A stretch of DNA of 64,000 nt from Vibrio ruber DSM 16370 (GTDB lineage Bacteria > Pseudomonadota > Gammaproteobacteria > Enterobacterales > Vibrionaceae): assembly GCF_900163965.1 (NCBI RefSeq), contig NZ_FULE01000025.1, forward strand, positions 1-64,000, in the 5' to 3' direction. Both the position numbers and the translations under genes were made by a program. Under the pieces are notes generated by a model that saw nothing but the letters and a program-made list of their open reading frames with translations, did no database searches and was not told where the DNA came from. Shown here in pieces: positions 63,501-64,000 of this stretch. The stretch's first letter is position 1, and every line of letters begins with the position of its first letter.

Positions 63501-64000
63501 CTACTCACGGTGATAAACGCCGCTACCAAACTGACGTTCCCCGGTTACTCTCAAATCAGCCACAGCCTGAAACTCGGCTGCAGTGACCATAATACACAGG
63601 CAGCGGGTCTCATCCCGGGCTTTCACCAGCAAATCTTGTAATTGAGCCCGGCTATCAAACACGGCTCTTTCGGCATCCCGGCGGCATAAATCAAGCCCTT
63701 CCGGGGGGATATCCTGATGGTAAAGCACTTGCTCAGATTGCTGCATAAAACGCACCGCTTTCATCGGCAGTAATTCCACATCCGCATCACAAACAACCCA
63801 CACCACTTCCCGGACAACCTGTTCCGGCTCAGCAAGGTAACGTTGATACATGTGCTCCAGCACCGCCGGGTCTCGCGTTTCTTTGACCATTGGATCTGCC
63901 AGAAAAGCTTCCCAGAAACGGCGACGGGCACTAACATCCGGACGTTTTGCTTTCAGATGTTCCCGTTTTTCACCACAAAACTGCGCCAGAACACGTAAAT
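63501..64000 (-). CDS. Siroheme-synthase-like protein, C-terminal part (5' end outside window), with shortened methyltransferase domain
   Basis: The frame stays open to base 64000, so the gene starts beyond the window; the ATG at 63890 is internal. The visible 165 residues begin with LRVLAQFCGEKREHL and SARRRFWEAFLADPM, which resemble the dimerisation/tail of the CysG-N (precorrin-2 dehydrogenase) domain. Next comes a stretch like the N-terminal half of uroporphyrinogen-III methyltransferase: VVCDADVELLPMKAVRFMQQ, then VLYHQDIPPEGLDLCRRDAER. The protein ends about 110 residues into that domain. A full domain would be about 240 residues, so the methyltransferase is truncated or degenerate. The enzyme probably serves only the dehydrogenase/ferrochelatase steps. 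Confidence 0.7.
   Translation of the reverse strand, partial: LRVLAQFCGEKREHLKAKRPDVSARRRFWEAFLADPMVKETRDPAVLEHMYQRYLAEPEQVVREVVWVVCDADVELLPMKAVRFMQQSEQVLYHQDIPPEGLDLCRRDAERAVFDSRAQLQDLLVKARDETRCLCIMVTAAEFQAVADLRVTGERQFGSGVYHRE

Overview
The window is chromosomal DNA from a gammaproteobacterium of the genus Vibrio, most likely a red-pigmented species of the V. gazogenes / V. ruber type. Two things support this. The core gene order matches the replication-terminus side of Vibrio chromosome 1: ttcA-uspE-fnr-vpsV-vpsS on the left, and matP-lonH-fabA-rmf, uup, rlmKL, zapC, pyrD, gdhB, pepN, prc-proQ-msrC, rsmF, aroH, yajQ and yibL on the right. Between these blocks sits an almost complete prodigiosin operon.

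Left flank (1-7.9 kb): the C-terminal part of ttcA, uspE and fnr (with a perfect FNR box in front of it), a small membrane protein, a FIST-domain sensor coupled to a hybrid histidine kinase (vpsV/vpsS, NosP type), and a secreted beta-propeller protein on the other strand. The cbb3 oxidase (cco) genes expected between fnr and vpsV in many vibrios are not there.

Prefix to the terminus (8.1-28.4 kb): thirteen genes on the minus strand, pigB to pigN in the Serratia order, mostly overlapping or closely spaced. They encode the two arms of prodigiosin synthesis. PigD, PigE and PigB make the monopyrrole MAP. PigI, PigG, PigJ, PigH, PigM, PigF and PigN make the bipyrrole MBC. PigL activates the carrier proteins, PigK is an accessory protein and PigC joins the two halves. 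pigA, the first gene of the Serratia operon and the prolyl-carrier dehydrogenase, is absent. The operon instead starts at pigB behind about 1.75 kb of AT-rich DNA.

Terminus (28.4-31 kb): AT-rich DNA with a perfect 16-bp inverted repeat, two copies of a 42-bp promoter-like repeat, a 62-aa membrane protein with its own terminator, and a 28-bp site at 30494-30521 whose two recombinase arms are identical to those of the V. cholerae dif1 site as I remember them. matP, four perfect matS sites and two KOPS motifs pointing at the site all fit the Ter macrodomain. The pigment operon therefore lies beside dif, the region where V. cholerae carries its RTX and CTX-phi elements.

Right flank (31-64 kb): housekeeping genes for c-di-GMP synthesis, chromosome organisation (MatP), fatty acid synthesis (FabA), ribosome hibernation (Rmf), rRNA methylation (RlmKL, RsmF), pyrimidine and aromatic amino-acid synthesis (PyrD, AroH-type DAHP synthase), glutamate catabolism (large NAD-GDH), proteolysis (PepN, Prc, LonH) and RNA chaperoning (ProQ). 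At the right edge is the 3' part of a siroheme-synthase-like gene whose methyltransferase half appears truncated. No tRNA, rRNA, CRISPR array or intact insertion sequence was seen.
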